Source: Actinomycetota bacterium (GTDB lineage: Bacteria > Actinomycetota > Actinomycetes > S36-B12). Taken from it: 32,535 bases of DNA. The position numbers and the translations under genes are program-made. Below, in pieces: positions 14,228 through 21,432 of this stretch; the stretch's first letter is position 1, and each line of letters starts with the position of its first letter. The notes below the pieces were generated by a model that saw only the letters and a list, made by a program, of their open reading frames with translations, ran no database searches and was not told the origin of the DNA. Location of the stretch: assembly GCA_030681835.1 (NCBI GenBank), contig JAUXRN010000051.1, forward strand, positions 1-32,535, read 5' to 3'.

Positions 14228-15541
14228 CTACGTCGGGGAGCCGTCGGCCGTGGCGGGTGTGACGATCGCCTCGCGTGCCGTCTTCACCCAGCCGCGCTTG
14301 CGCCGCAGCGTGTTGTACAGGCCGAGGAAGGCCACCGGCCACATGAGCCACGTGTAGGCGAGGTACGGGCCCATCGCGACCACGGCGCTCAGCCCTCCCC
14401 GCCAGCCACGGCCGCGGGCGATGACCATGACCCCGATGCTCACCGGCCCGATTGCGAGCAGGAGGAAGAAGACCGTCAGCCAGACCCGGTCCAAGGGCAG
14501 GAAGGGAACTCCGAAGAAGACCCACAGGGCGAGCGCGGCGACCACGGCCGTCCCCACGATCAGGTTGAAGATCGGAAGCAGCAGGCTGATCAGCGCGTCG
14601 ATCCGCCGGATGCCCGACAAGTGGTGTGCGTACAGCCGCCATGCCTTCGCGACGACCTGCAGGTTGCCCTGCATCCAGCGAGCCCGCTGCCGGTACAGGC
14701 GGCGCAGGTTGTTCAGGCCCTGCTGGTCGACGAACGTGGAGTTGGCCTGCTCCCCGAACCAGCCGCGCGAGAGCAGCCGGAGGCCGAGTTCCTGGTCCTC
14801 GGTGAGGTAGTCCGACCAGGGCCCTTCCTCCGAGGCCACGGACGCGAGCGCCGCCAGCCGGTTGAACTGGCCGTTGCCGCCCATGAAGCCGGCTCCCCAC
14901 CTGGATCGCCCTACCTGGTAGAGCCCGCCGAAGACCTTGAACTCCAGTTCCTGCATCCGGGTGAGGTAGCTGTCCCGGTTGTAGATGTGCACGTTCGCCT
15001 GCACCCCCCCGACGCGCGGGATGTCGAAGTGCCGGCACACCTGGCTGGGGGCGAGGGCGTCCAGCCGGCCGTCGGCATCGACGATGCCGAGGATCACCTT
15101 GTCGTCGGTCCAGTGCCGGTAGCGCTCGGTCGCGAGCACCTCGGTCCGCAAGTACTGGTAGGCGTTGTTGAGAGCCTTGGCCTTTCCCTTGCGCGCGTTG
15201 GGCGGGACGCGGGTGAGCACGACCAGGTCGGGGCCATCGATCCGTTCGAGTACAGCGGCGGTGTCGTCATCGGATCCGTCGTTGATCACGATGATGATGC
15301 GGAACGTCGCCTCGACCGCGCGCAGGCGCGCGACGCTGTCGGCGATGGTGACCGCCTCGTTGAGCGCCGGGACCATGAAGACCCACAGGTACTCAGACTC
15401 GTCACCCTCGGGCCGCCGGTCCCACTCGCGCAGGTAGCGATTGCCGGCGACGTACAGCACCACCGTCCAGGTGGCGCCGAGCAGGACGCTGAACAGCGCC
15501 ACGTAGTAGCCGAGGAACGCTATCCAGTAGAGCGGAGTCAC
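14228..15541 (-). CDS. Processive family 2 glycosyltransferase (BcsA/PgaC/NodC-like)
   Basis: 437 residues. One or two N-terminal membrane segments (about 5-32) are followed by a GT2 catalytic domain (about 50-300) and about four C-terminal membrane segments (about 310-415). Key motifs are all present: VINDGSDDDT (88-94), DAD (155-157), TED (247-249, catalytic base) and QRARW (285-289, QxxRW of processive synthases). Such enzymes polymerise UDP-sugars (glucose, GlcNAc or related) and export the chain through their own membrane channel. The protein is short like PgaC/NodC and has no PilZ domain, unlike BcsA. The GTG lies 9 bases after the stop of the BcsB-like gene, so the two are co-transcribed. 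Product unknown; a ManNAc- or GlcNAc-containing polymer is inferred from wecB two genes upstream. Confidence 0.88.
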   Translation of the reverse strand: MTPLYWIAFLGYYVALFSVLLGATWTVVLYVAGNRYLREWDRRPEGDESEYLWVFMVPALNEAVTIADSVARLRAVEATFRIIIVINDGSDDDTAAVLERIDGPDLVVLTRVPPNARKGKAKALNNAYQYLRTEVLATERYRHWTDDKVILGIVDADGRLDALAPSQVCRHFDIPRVGGVQANVHIYNRDSYLTRMQELEFKVFGGLYQVGRSRWGAGFMGGNGQFNRLAALASVASEEGPWSDYLTEDQELGLRLLSRGWFGEQANSTFVDQQGLNNLRRLYRQRARWMQGNLQVVAKAWRLYAHHLSGIRRIDALISLLLPIFNLIVGTAVVAALALWVFFGVPFLPLDRVWLTVFFLLLAIGPVSIGVMVIARGRGWRGGLSAVVAMGPYLAYTWLMWPVAFLGLYNTLRRKRGWVKTAREAIVTPATADGSPT

Positions 15542-15550
15542 GAGGGGTCG

Positions 15551-17509
15551 CTACGACGTGATCGCTGCGCCGGGCACCGTCGGTGCTGGTTCCTTGGGCT
15601 TGTTGAAGCTCCACAGGATGAGCCCGGCGATGATGATCAGGGTGACGATGATCCCGATCACCAGCAGGCTGGCCATGTTGACCGCGCTGCTGGGAGCGGG
15701 CGGCAGGGGAACCGACTGAAGCTGGCCTGACGCCGTCATCACCATCACTCGGCCAGACAGGGCCGCCCAACGGAACGGACTCGCTGCGACCTGCCCGGCG
15801 AATCGATCGGTGAGTGCGATCGCGGCAGCGGTTCCCGCATCATCAGGACTCGATGGCAGCGGCCCCAGCAGCACGAGGTCGCGAGTGCCGTCGTCGTAGG
15901 CCTGCCCCAAGGCCAGCGGGCCACGCAATCCGGCCGAGAACGGGGCCGCGCTGTCGGTGACCTCGACGACCGTCCCCACCGCGAACGGGGCAGCCAACTG
16001 CTGGGTGAGCGGACCGGATGCACCGACGACTATCCCTGCGGCGTCCGAATCGAGCAACTGCTCGAGGGTGCGGATGCTCGTCGTCAGCTGCTCGGGGGTA
16101 GCGGCCGCCAGGCCGGCGACCAGGTCGCCTGCCTGCTGAAGCAGTTGAGCCGGGGTTCCAGCCGTCGACAGGACGACCGGAACGGTCGGCCCCAGTACCT
16201 GGGGGAACCGCTCGAAGCCGGGGGGCAGCGAATCGCCGAACGTCGGCGTCACGGTGCTCAGGGCGGGATCGATGTCCAGCCGGGCCGGCAGCGGTGGTGG
16301 CGTGCACTCGCCGGAAGGCGGCACGTAGGAGAGCTGGATGGTGATCGTGTTGTCCCGCAGGAGTTGCTCGGCGGCCAGGTCGATCCCGACATCGACGGCC
16401 GTGTCGTTCGTCATGTCCCGTGACTCGACGAGCACGCCGTTCCACAGGAAGTCGATCCGCCCGGTGGCACCTACCGGGAGGTCGGTGACGACGCCCACGA
16501 CGTCCAGCGACAGGGCCGATACCGGCTGGCCGAACGCGGGCTGGCCAATGCCCACGAGTGCCTGCACCCGGCCGACGCCGCTCAAGGACAGCGGTCCGGT
16601 CCCGAGGGCGCTCAGGGTCGTCGTGCCGGTGGCCGGCGACCAGTCCGCCGTGCCGGTCACGCTGCCCAGTGTCGGCACGTTCACCAGCCGGAGCGCAGGG
16701 TCGGCCAGCGCGACAGCGGTGGCCGAGAGCGCCTCCGGTGGACCGGTGACCAGCAGGTACCCGTCAGGGCTGATCTCAAGGGTGCCCCCGGTCGTGGCGG
16801 TGGCCCCCGATGCCGGTACGTCCTGGGCGGCGGGATCGGCACGCACGACGACGACGCGATTCAGGTAGTCGCTCGCGGGAGGCTCATCGGACACGACCAG
16901 CCGCACGACGGCCGGGGGGCGGTATCGATATGCCAGCGCCGCGACGGCATCGAGGGCTGCCTGCTGCTCGGCAAGGGTCGCGCCTGCACCCACGTTGACT
17001 GTGAGTTCTTGCACGCCGTCGCTCAGGAAGCCCCCGATCGTGGTCGGTGCTTCCACGTCGTGGGAGTAGCTCACCGCGCCGTCGACGAGGGTGGCCACCG
17101 ATGTGTCGTCGACGAAGCAGTCAAGCTGCGGGTCCAGGTCGGCGTACATCCCCACCACCATGACGCCGTTCTCTATGTCGGCGCCGGACAGGGACACGCT
17201 CACGCCACCGCCCGTGCGAGCGGGCACCTCGGCGACCCGCCGGCCATTGAGCGTGATCACGATCGTGCCGTCGTCGACGTAGCTGCTGCGCACCTCTCCC
17301 ACGAACCTGACGGGGCTCGCCTCGGCCGGCAGCGTGAGCGTGACGGCCGCCTGCCCGGATGCACCGGTGATCGTCGGAGTGAACGGAAGCGGTGCCCAGG
17401 TCAAGGTGCTGGTGGACTCGGCGGCCGCGGGTCCGGCCCCGGCGAGCACGCTCGGCAGCGCGGCCACGGCGGCCACGGCCAGCGCGACGATCCTGCTGCG
17501 CCAGGTCAC
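15551..17509 (-). CDS. BcsB-like secreted, membrane-anchored polysaccharide synthase partner
   Basis: 652 residues. A signal peptide (residues 1-30) is followed by a long extracytoplasmic region and one C-terminal membrane segment (about 612-635, ASLLVIGIIVTLIIIAGLILW) with a short Lys/Pro tail inside. This is the layout of BcsB, which sits outside the membrane next to the BcsA synthase and guides the emerging chain. Similar elements are an N-terminal beta domain with VRFVGEVRSSYVDDGTIVITLNG, a second similar domain (TGRIDFLWNGVLVESRDM) and the PFRWAALSGRVMVMTASG segment before the anchor. Identification rests on layout, these elements and the adjacent GT2; I could not run a profile search. 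The GTG overlaps the wecB stop (GTGA, 17506-17509). Alternative: an unrelated surface protein with the same topology. Confidence 0.6.
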   Translation of the reverse strand: MTWRSRIVALAVAAVAALPSVLAGAGPAAAESTSTLTWAPLPFTPTITGASGQAAVTLTLPAEASPVRFVGEVRSSYVDDGTIVITLNGRRVAEVPARTGGGVSVSLSGADIENGVMVVGMYADLDPQLDCFVDDTSVATLVDGAVSYSHDVEAPTTIGGFLSDGVQELTVNVGAGATLAEQQAALDAVAALAYRYRPPAVVRLVVSDEPPASDYLNRVVVVRADPAAQDVPASGATATTGGTLEISPDGYLLVTGPPEALSATAVALADPALRLVNVPTLGSVTGTADWSPATGTTTLSALGTGPLSLSGVGRVQALVGIGQPAFGQPVSALSLDVVGVVTDLPVGATGRIDFLWNGVLVESRDMTNDTAVDVGIDLAAEQLLRDNTITIQLSYVPPSGECTPPPLPARLDIDPALSTVTPTFGDSLPPGFERFPQVLGPTVPVVLSTAGTPAQLLQQAGDLVAGLAAATPEQLTTSIRTLEQLLDSDAAGIVVGASGPLTQQLAAPFAVGTVVEVTDSAAPFSAGLRGPLALGQAYDDGTRDLVLLGPLPSSPDDAGTAAAIALTDRFAGQVAASPFRWAALSGRVMVMTASGQLQSVPLPPAPSSAVNMASLLVIGIIVTLIIIAGLILWSFNKPKEPAPTVPGAAITS

Positions 17510-18828
17510 TCCTCGGCTCCCTCGACAGTCTCGTCCTCTTCGTCGAATGTCTCGTAGCCGGCCATCTCGATGACCGACAGGCGGCTGAAGTCGGAGCCGA
17601 ACGGGCGCGGGGGCGGCCCGCCGAAGATGAGGTGCTCGAAGGCACCGACGATCCGCTCGGCCGCGTGCCCGTCGCCGAACGGGTTCTCGGCGGCGCGCAT
17701 GCGGGCGTACTCCAGTGGATTGTCGAGCAGGGCAAGGGCCTCCTGCTCGATCACGTCGGGGTCGGTGCCCACGAGCCGCAGGGTTCCCGCCTCCACTCCC
17801 TCAGGTCGCTCCGTGGTCTCGCGGCACACGAGGACCGGAGTGCCGATGCTGGGGCCTTCCTCCTGGATGCCCCCCGAGTCGGTGATGGCGAGGGTCGCGA
17901 CCTTCAGCAGTCGGGCGAACGCGACATAGTCGAGCGGGTCGGTGAGTATCACGTTTGGGAGGGCGTCGAGCACCGGCGTCAGCTCCGCACGCACGCGGGG
18001 GTTGGGGTGCAGCGGCAGCACGACCGTGATGTCGGGGCGGGCCCGGCAGATCCGCGCGATGCCCTCGGCGATGCCACGCAGTCCATCGCCCCAGTTCTCC
18101 CGGCGATGGGCGGTGACGGCGATGACGATCCGCCCGTCATCGATCCCCTCGAGGCGGGGGTCCGGCCAGGGCTGGTCGAGCGCAGCGGCCCACTGCAGAG
18201 CGTCGATGCCGGTGTTGCCCGTGACGAAGATGGTGTCGCCCTTGATCCCCTCGCGGATGAGGGACTCCTTGTTCGCCAGAGTGGGGGCCAGGTGGAAGGA
18301 GGACAGGTGCGAGAGCAGGCGGCGGTTGAGCTCCTCGGGGAACGGCGAGAGGAGGTTGCCGGTCCGCAAGCCTGCCTCCAGGTGGAACACCGGCAGCCGC
18401 GCGTACGCCGAGGCGAGCCCAGCCGCGAGGGCCGAGGTCGTGTCGCCGTGGACCATCGTGAAGCCGGGGAACTGCGGCCGGCCCTTGGAGAACGGCGACG
18501 TGAGCCGCGGCCGGGTGCGGCGCTCGGGGGCACCACCGCGGAGGTCGTAGAGCAGTTCCTCGAAGCCCTCGATGACGGCATGGGTGATGCTGTTCAGCGT
18601 CTGGCCTTCCCGGCCCGCGTCAAGGGTCACGTCCGGCTCGATCCCGGCCAGGCCGAGGACGGACGCAACCAGCTCGCGATGCTGGCCGGTCGACACCACG
18701 AGCGGCTCGATGTACGGCGAGCGCTGCAGTTCCAGGATGACGGGGACCACCTTGATGGCCTCGGGCCGCGTGCCGATGACGATGATGCAGCGCGCCGCCG
18801 AATCCGGCGCGATCCCAGGCTCTGCCAT
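17506..18828 (-). CDS. wecB: UDP-N-acetylglucosamine 2-epimerase (non-hydrolysing)
   Basis: About 440 residues. This enzyme interconverts UDP-GlcNAc and UDP-ManNAc in the cytoplasm. Family motifs appear in order: IGTRPEAIKVVPV near the N-terminus, STGQHRE, VHGDTTSALA, HLEAGLRTGN, PEELNRRL, TGNTGIDAL, TAHRRENWG, LHPNPRVR and TDSGGIQEEGPS. The catalytic Asp/Glu/Glu/His set is therefore present. It has an unusual acidic C-terminal tail (DEEDETVEGAEE). Two starts are possible: ATG 18840, overlapping the yeaD stop by seven bases, or ATG 18828, which has TATGTT seven bases before it and fits the leaderless pattern; I chose the latter. The stop overlaps the BcsB-like start. It probably supplies UDP-ManNAc for the downstream synthase or for wall glycans. 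Confidence 0.93.
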   Translation of the reverse strand: MAEPGIAPDSAARCIIVIGTRPEAIKVVPVILELQRSPYIEPLVVSTGQHRELVASVLGLAGIEPDVTLDAGREGQTLNSITHAVIEGFEELLYDLRGGAPERRTRPRLTSPFSKGRPQFPGFTMVHGDTTSALAAGLASAYARLPVFHLEAGLRTGNLLSPFPEELNRRLLSHLSSFHLAPTLANKESLIREGIKGDTIFVTGNTGIDALQWAAALDQPWPDPRLEGIDDGRIVIAVTAHRRENWGDGLRGIAEGIARICRARPDITVVLPLHPNPRVRAELTPVLDALPNVILTDPLDYVAFARLLKVATLAITDSGGIQEEGPSIGTPVLVCRETTERPEGVEAGTLRLVGTDPDVIEQEALALLDNPLEYARMRAAENPFGDGHAAERIVGAFEHLIFGGPPPRPFGSDFSRLSVIEMAGYETFDEEDETVEGAEE

Positions 18829-18833
18829 GCGAC

Positions 18834-19649
18834 TCAACATACCGCCGCGCGGACGCTGATCAGCACGTCCAGCGTGTGCCGCTGGCCAGGGACGAGCGTG
18901 ACCGCGGCATCACGCACATTGCCCGACTCGACGCACACCATGCCGCGCCACTCGTCGTCGCCGAAGTCCGCGAGCGCGGCCGCCTTCTCGCTCCACGGAT
19001 TCCACACGATCGTGCTTGCCGATCCGCGCTTGGAAACCTCGATCGTCCGCTGCCAGGCGGGGTCGATGACGGTGACCGTCGAGGCGGAGTCGTAGATGCG
19101 GTCGACCTCGCCCGCGATCGTGACCTCGCCGTGCTGTCGGTCGCGCACCAGCCCTCCGGGCGCGGCCTGGTCGAGATACTCCGCGCCGTCCAGCCCGGTC
19201 AGCCGGATCCGGGTCGCATCACCCACCGCAAGGTAGGTGTGCAGGGCTTCCTCGAACTGCAGGGGCTGTTCGCCGGTGTTCGTCACGGCGAGCATGAGCC
19301 GGAGCCCGGTGCCGAGGCGGACCTCGAACTCGGCCCGGAGCATGGGCGCCAGCGATGCCAGGGCGTAGGACACCCGCGCCTCGGTGCCCCCCGCGGTCGC
19401 GGCGTCGACGAGCTCCCAGGTCGCCAGGCGGGCGAAGCCGTGTGCGGGCGTCCGGTCACCCGTCACTCCGGCTCCGAACCAGGGCAGGACGATGGGCACG
19501 CCGCCGCGGATGGCGATTCCGGGCGCGAAGCGTGCGAGGCGACTGACGAACAGGACACCGGCTTGCCCGTCGGGGGTCCACTCGACGAGCTGCGCGCCGT
19601 GGTCGTAGATCGCCCCGGTCCCCCACGCGCCTGAGATCGCGCGCCGCAC
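18834..19649 (-). CDS. D-hexose-6-phosphate mutarotase (YeaD-type aldose 1-epimerase)
   Basis: 271 residues, the usual length. The fold is the galactose-mutarotase beta-sandwich; YeaD proteins interconvert alpha and beta anomers of hexose 6-phosphates. Conserved elements are GVPIVLPWFG, PAHGFARLATW (catalytic His), LQFEEALHTYLAVGD, IVWNPWSEKA and GMVCVESGNV (catalytic Glu), in the normal order. There is no signal peptide, so it is cytoplasmic. The GTG at 19649 follows the stop of the membrane-protein gene by eight bases. Its own stop overlaps the alternative wecB start. The context suggests hexose-phosphate supply for nucleotide-sugar synthesis, but the gene is also common outside such loci. 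Confidence 0.88.
   Translation of the reverse strand: MRRAISGAWGTGAIYDHGAQLVEWTPDGQAGVLFVSRLARFAPGIAIRGGVPIVLPWFGAGVTGDRTPAHGFARLATWELVDAATAGGTEARVSYALASLAPMLRAEFEVRLGTGLRLMLAVTNTGEQPLQFEEALHTYLAVGDATRIRLTGLDGAEYLDQAAPGGLVRDRQHGEVTIAGEVDRIYDSASTVTVIDPAWQRTIEVSKRGSASTIVWNPWSEKAAALADFGDDEWRGMVCVESGNVRDAAVTLVPGQRHTLDVLISVRAAVC
18836..18841 (-). promoter_or_regulatory. Possible internal -10 hexamer TATGTT for wecB
   Basis: TATGTT on the minus strand precedes the ATG at 18828 by seven bases and overlaps the last codons of the upstream mutarotase gene. It could give wecB-bcsB-GT2 a promoter of its own in addition to read-through. Confidence 0.4.
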
Positions 19650-19657
19650 GAGCGCGG

Positions 19658-20356
19658 TCAGCTGACCGACGCCCAGCCGGTCGTCGTCACGAGGATGACC
19701 ACGCCGATTGCCAGGATCACGATGCTCAGGGCGAGGATCCCGGTCTGCACGAAGCGCCGGTCGAGCAACGTCGCGATGCCGGCGAGGAACAGGACGATGG
19801 CGAAGAAGACGTTGGCCAGCCCGTACCGGTCCCCTACCTCGCCAGCGGCCACCGCGGTCGCGCGGGCAGCCTCGGCGTCATCCATGGCGAGATTGCCCTC
19901 GGCCAGGAGCAACTGGCTGCTCAGGTTGGCGTACTCGGGGTTCTCGGGGACGAAGGGCGTAGGCGGCGACGTCTCGGCCGGCTGGTCAACCCACCAGATC
20001 ACGACCGCCGCGAGGTCGTCCGGCATCGTCGTCTCCAGGTAGGCCACCGCGCCCTCGTTGCCCTCCGACGCGTTGATCGCATAGGTGAGGAAGAACTGCT
20101 GCTCGAGGGAACTGGCCTGGTCCGACTGGGCGTAGATGTCATTGGCCTGGGCAATGAGGGCCTGCTGGTTGGCGTAGCCCTTGGTCACGTTCCCAGCCTC
20201 GAGCGAGGCCTTGAAGGAGCCCCACGCGGTGAGGATCGCGGCGAGGCCGAGGACGATCGCCGCGAGGAGCACGATGCCCTGGCTGGCGACGTCGCGATGC
20301 TTGCCATCGCGCTGGGGCGCGGGCGACGGTGCGGGAGCGGCGGGTGCGTCGGACAT
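19658..20356 (-). CDS. Membrane protein of unknown function, three TM segments
   Basis: 232 residues. A Pro/Ala-rich N-terminal tail (1-25) is followed by one membrane segment (about 27-47), a polar, acidic, probably extracytoplasmic region with helical heptad-like stretches (about 50-165) and two closely spaced C-terminal membrane segments (about 176-195 and 203-225). The layout resembles DUF4337-type proteins, but I am not sure of the family. The ATG has a strong ribosome site (AGGAGGAGGG). It lies 30 bases after the diguanylate cyclase gene and 8 before the mutarotase gene, so it belongs to the same run. Function unknown. Confidence 0.75.
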   Translation of the reverse strand: MSDAPAAPAPSPAPQRDGKHRDVASQGIVLLAAIVLGLAAILTAWGSFKASLEAGNVTKGYANQQALIAQANDIYAQSDQASSLEQQFFLTYAINASEGNEGAVAYLETTMPDDLAAVVIWWVDQPAETSPPTPFVPENPEYANLSSQLLLAEGNLAMDDAEAARATAVAAGEVGDRYGLANVFFAIVLFLAGIATLLDRRFVQTGILALSIVILAIGVVILVTTTGWASVS

Positions 20357-20386
20357 GGTCCCTCCTCCTGGTCAGGTGGGCCGACC

Positions 20387-21364
20387 CTAGTCGCGACGGG
20401 AGTCCTTCTGCTCGTACATCGCCTTGTCGGCGCGGGCCAGGGCGAGGTCGAGCGGTTCGCCCGCCGGCCACGCAGAGATCCCGAAGGACCACGGGACCGC
20501 CGTGCCTTCGCGCAGCCGGGTGATCAGGGCGAGGGCGAGCGCCTCGTCGCCGCCGGGCAGCAGCAGCACGAACTCATCCCCGCCGCTCCGGATGGCCAGG
20601 GAGCCGGCCGGCGTCACGTCGCGCATCGCGACACCGAACTCGCTGAGCACCCTGTCACCGGCATCGTGACCCTGCCGGTCGTTGACCCACTTGAATCGGT
20701 CCAGGTCGATGACGACGACGGCGCCACCCGCCCTGGTGAGGGACCGGGACCGCTCGGCCATGCGGAACATGGCTGTGCGGTTCAGCAGGCCGGTCAGCGG
20801 ATCGGTCACCAGCTGACGGTCCATCTGCTGCACGAGGGAGCTCAGGGTGAGCACGAGGCCGACCATGATGATGCTGACGAGAAACCAGGGCACGAGGAGT
20901 CGCGGCACGTTCTCGGACAGCGACAGCGCCAGGAGGAATCCGGCTGACGAGGCGATCACATAGCCCAGCCCGATCCGCACAGGGAACCAGAAGCCGGTGT
21001 AGGTCGCGGCGATGATCAGGGCCATCGACGCGGTGACGGCGCCTTCCTGGGTGCGCGATGCGTAGATCAGCCACAGGGCTCCGGCGATGGCGATCGCGAT
21101 CTGCAGCCGGATGTACCACTCCGGCGTGCGCTGCCGCATCACGAGGAGGCTGGCGAAGACGAGGAGCGCATAGACGAGGAGGGTGGCCCGGATGGCGGGC
21201 TCGGCCCGCGCGTTGAGGGGCACGACGAGGGAGAGGGAGAGGACCACGGCCACGGCCGCGTACCACAGGGCCATCGTCCAGACCGGCCCCGGCATGCCCA
21301 GCACGTGCCGGTAGCCGGAGACGCGCAACTCCGGCAGGGTCGGCCCTGCCGCGGCCCTGGGCAT
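20387..21364 (-). CDS. Six-TM membrane diguanylate cyclase (GGDEF), I-site absent
   Basis: 325 residues. The N-terminal membrane domain (about 25-175, six segments) contains LGMPGPVWTMALWY and GFWFPVR, shared with the cyclase at 12387-13400. The GGDEF domain (about 180-325) starts QLVTDPLTGLLNR and has a full substrate block IDLDRFKWVNDRQGHDAGD and loop RSGGDEFVLL, so it should make cyclic di-GMP. Where an inhibitory RxxD would stand, five residues before GGDEF, this protein has PAGS, so product inhibition at that site is probably lost. The ATG at 21364 was chosen because TATCCT lies six bases upstream; the frame is open to 21388. It is the first gene of the minus-strand run that leads to the polysaccharide synthase genes. 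Confidence 0.92.
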   Translation of the reverse strand: MPRAAAGPTLPELRVSGYRHVLGMPGPVWTMALWYAAVAVVLSLSLVVPLNARAEPAIRATLLVYALLVFASLLVMRQRTPEWYIRLQIAIAIAGALWLIYASRTQEGAVTASMALIIAATYTGFWFPVRIGLGYVIASSAGFLLALSLSENVPRLLVPWFLVSIIMVGLVLTLSSLVQQMDRQLVTDPLTGLLNRTAMFRMAERSRSLTRAGGAVVVIDLDRFKWVNDRQGHDAGDRVLSEFGVAMRDVTPAGSLAIRSGGDEFVLLLPGGDEALALALITRLREGTAVPWSFGISAWPAGEPLDLALARADKAMYEQKDSRRD

Positions 21365-21370
21365 CCAGTC

Positions 21371-21376
21371 AGGATA
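21371..21376 (-). promoter_or_regulatory. Putative -10 hexamer TATCCT, leaderless start of the third GGDEF gene
   Basis: TATCCT on the minus strand is six bases from the ATG at 21364. It would be the leading promoter of the run from this gene toward the glycosyltransferase. The HerA-like gene diverges from the other side of the same 68-base gap. Confidence 0.55.
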
Positions 21377-21432
21377 GGGCCGCGGCACCCGTCTGATCCC
21401 ATGGTCGGTCCGGGCGTGCTTAGGTGGGCGGC

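Noticed and set aside
14621-15730. 369-codon plus-strand frame opposite the glycosyltransferase and BcsB-like genes
   Set aside because: Antisense shadow; the minus-strand genes carry catalytic motifs and couple by overlap.
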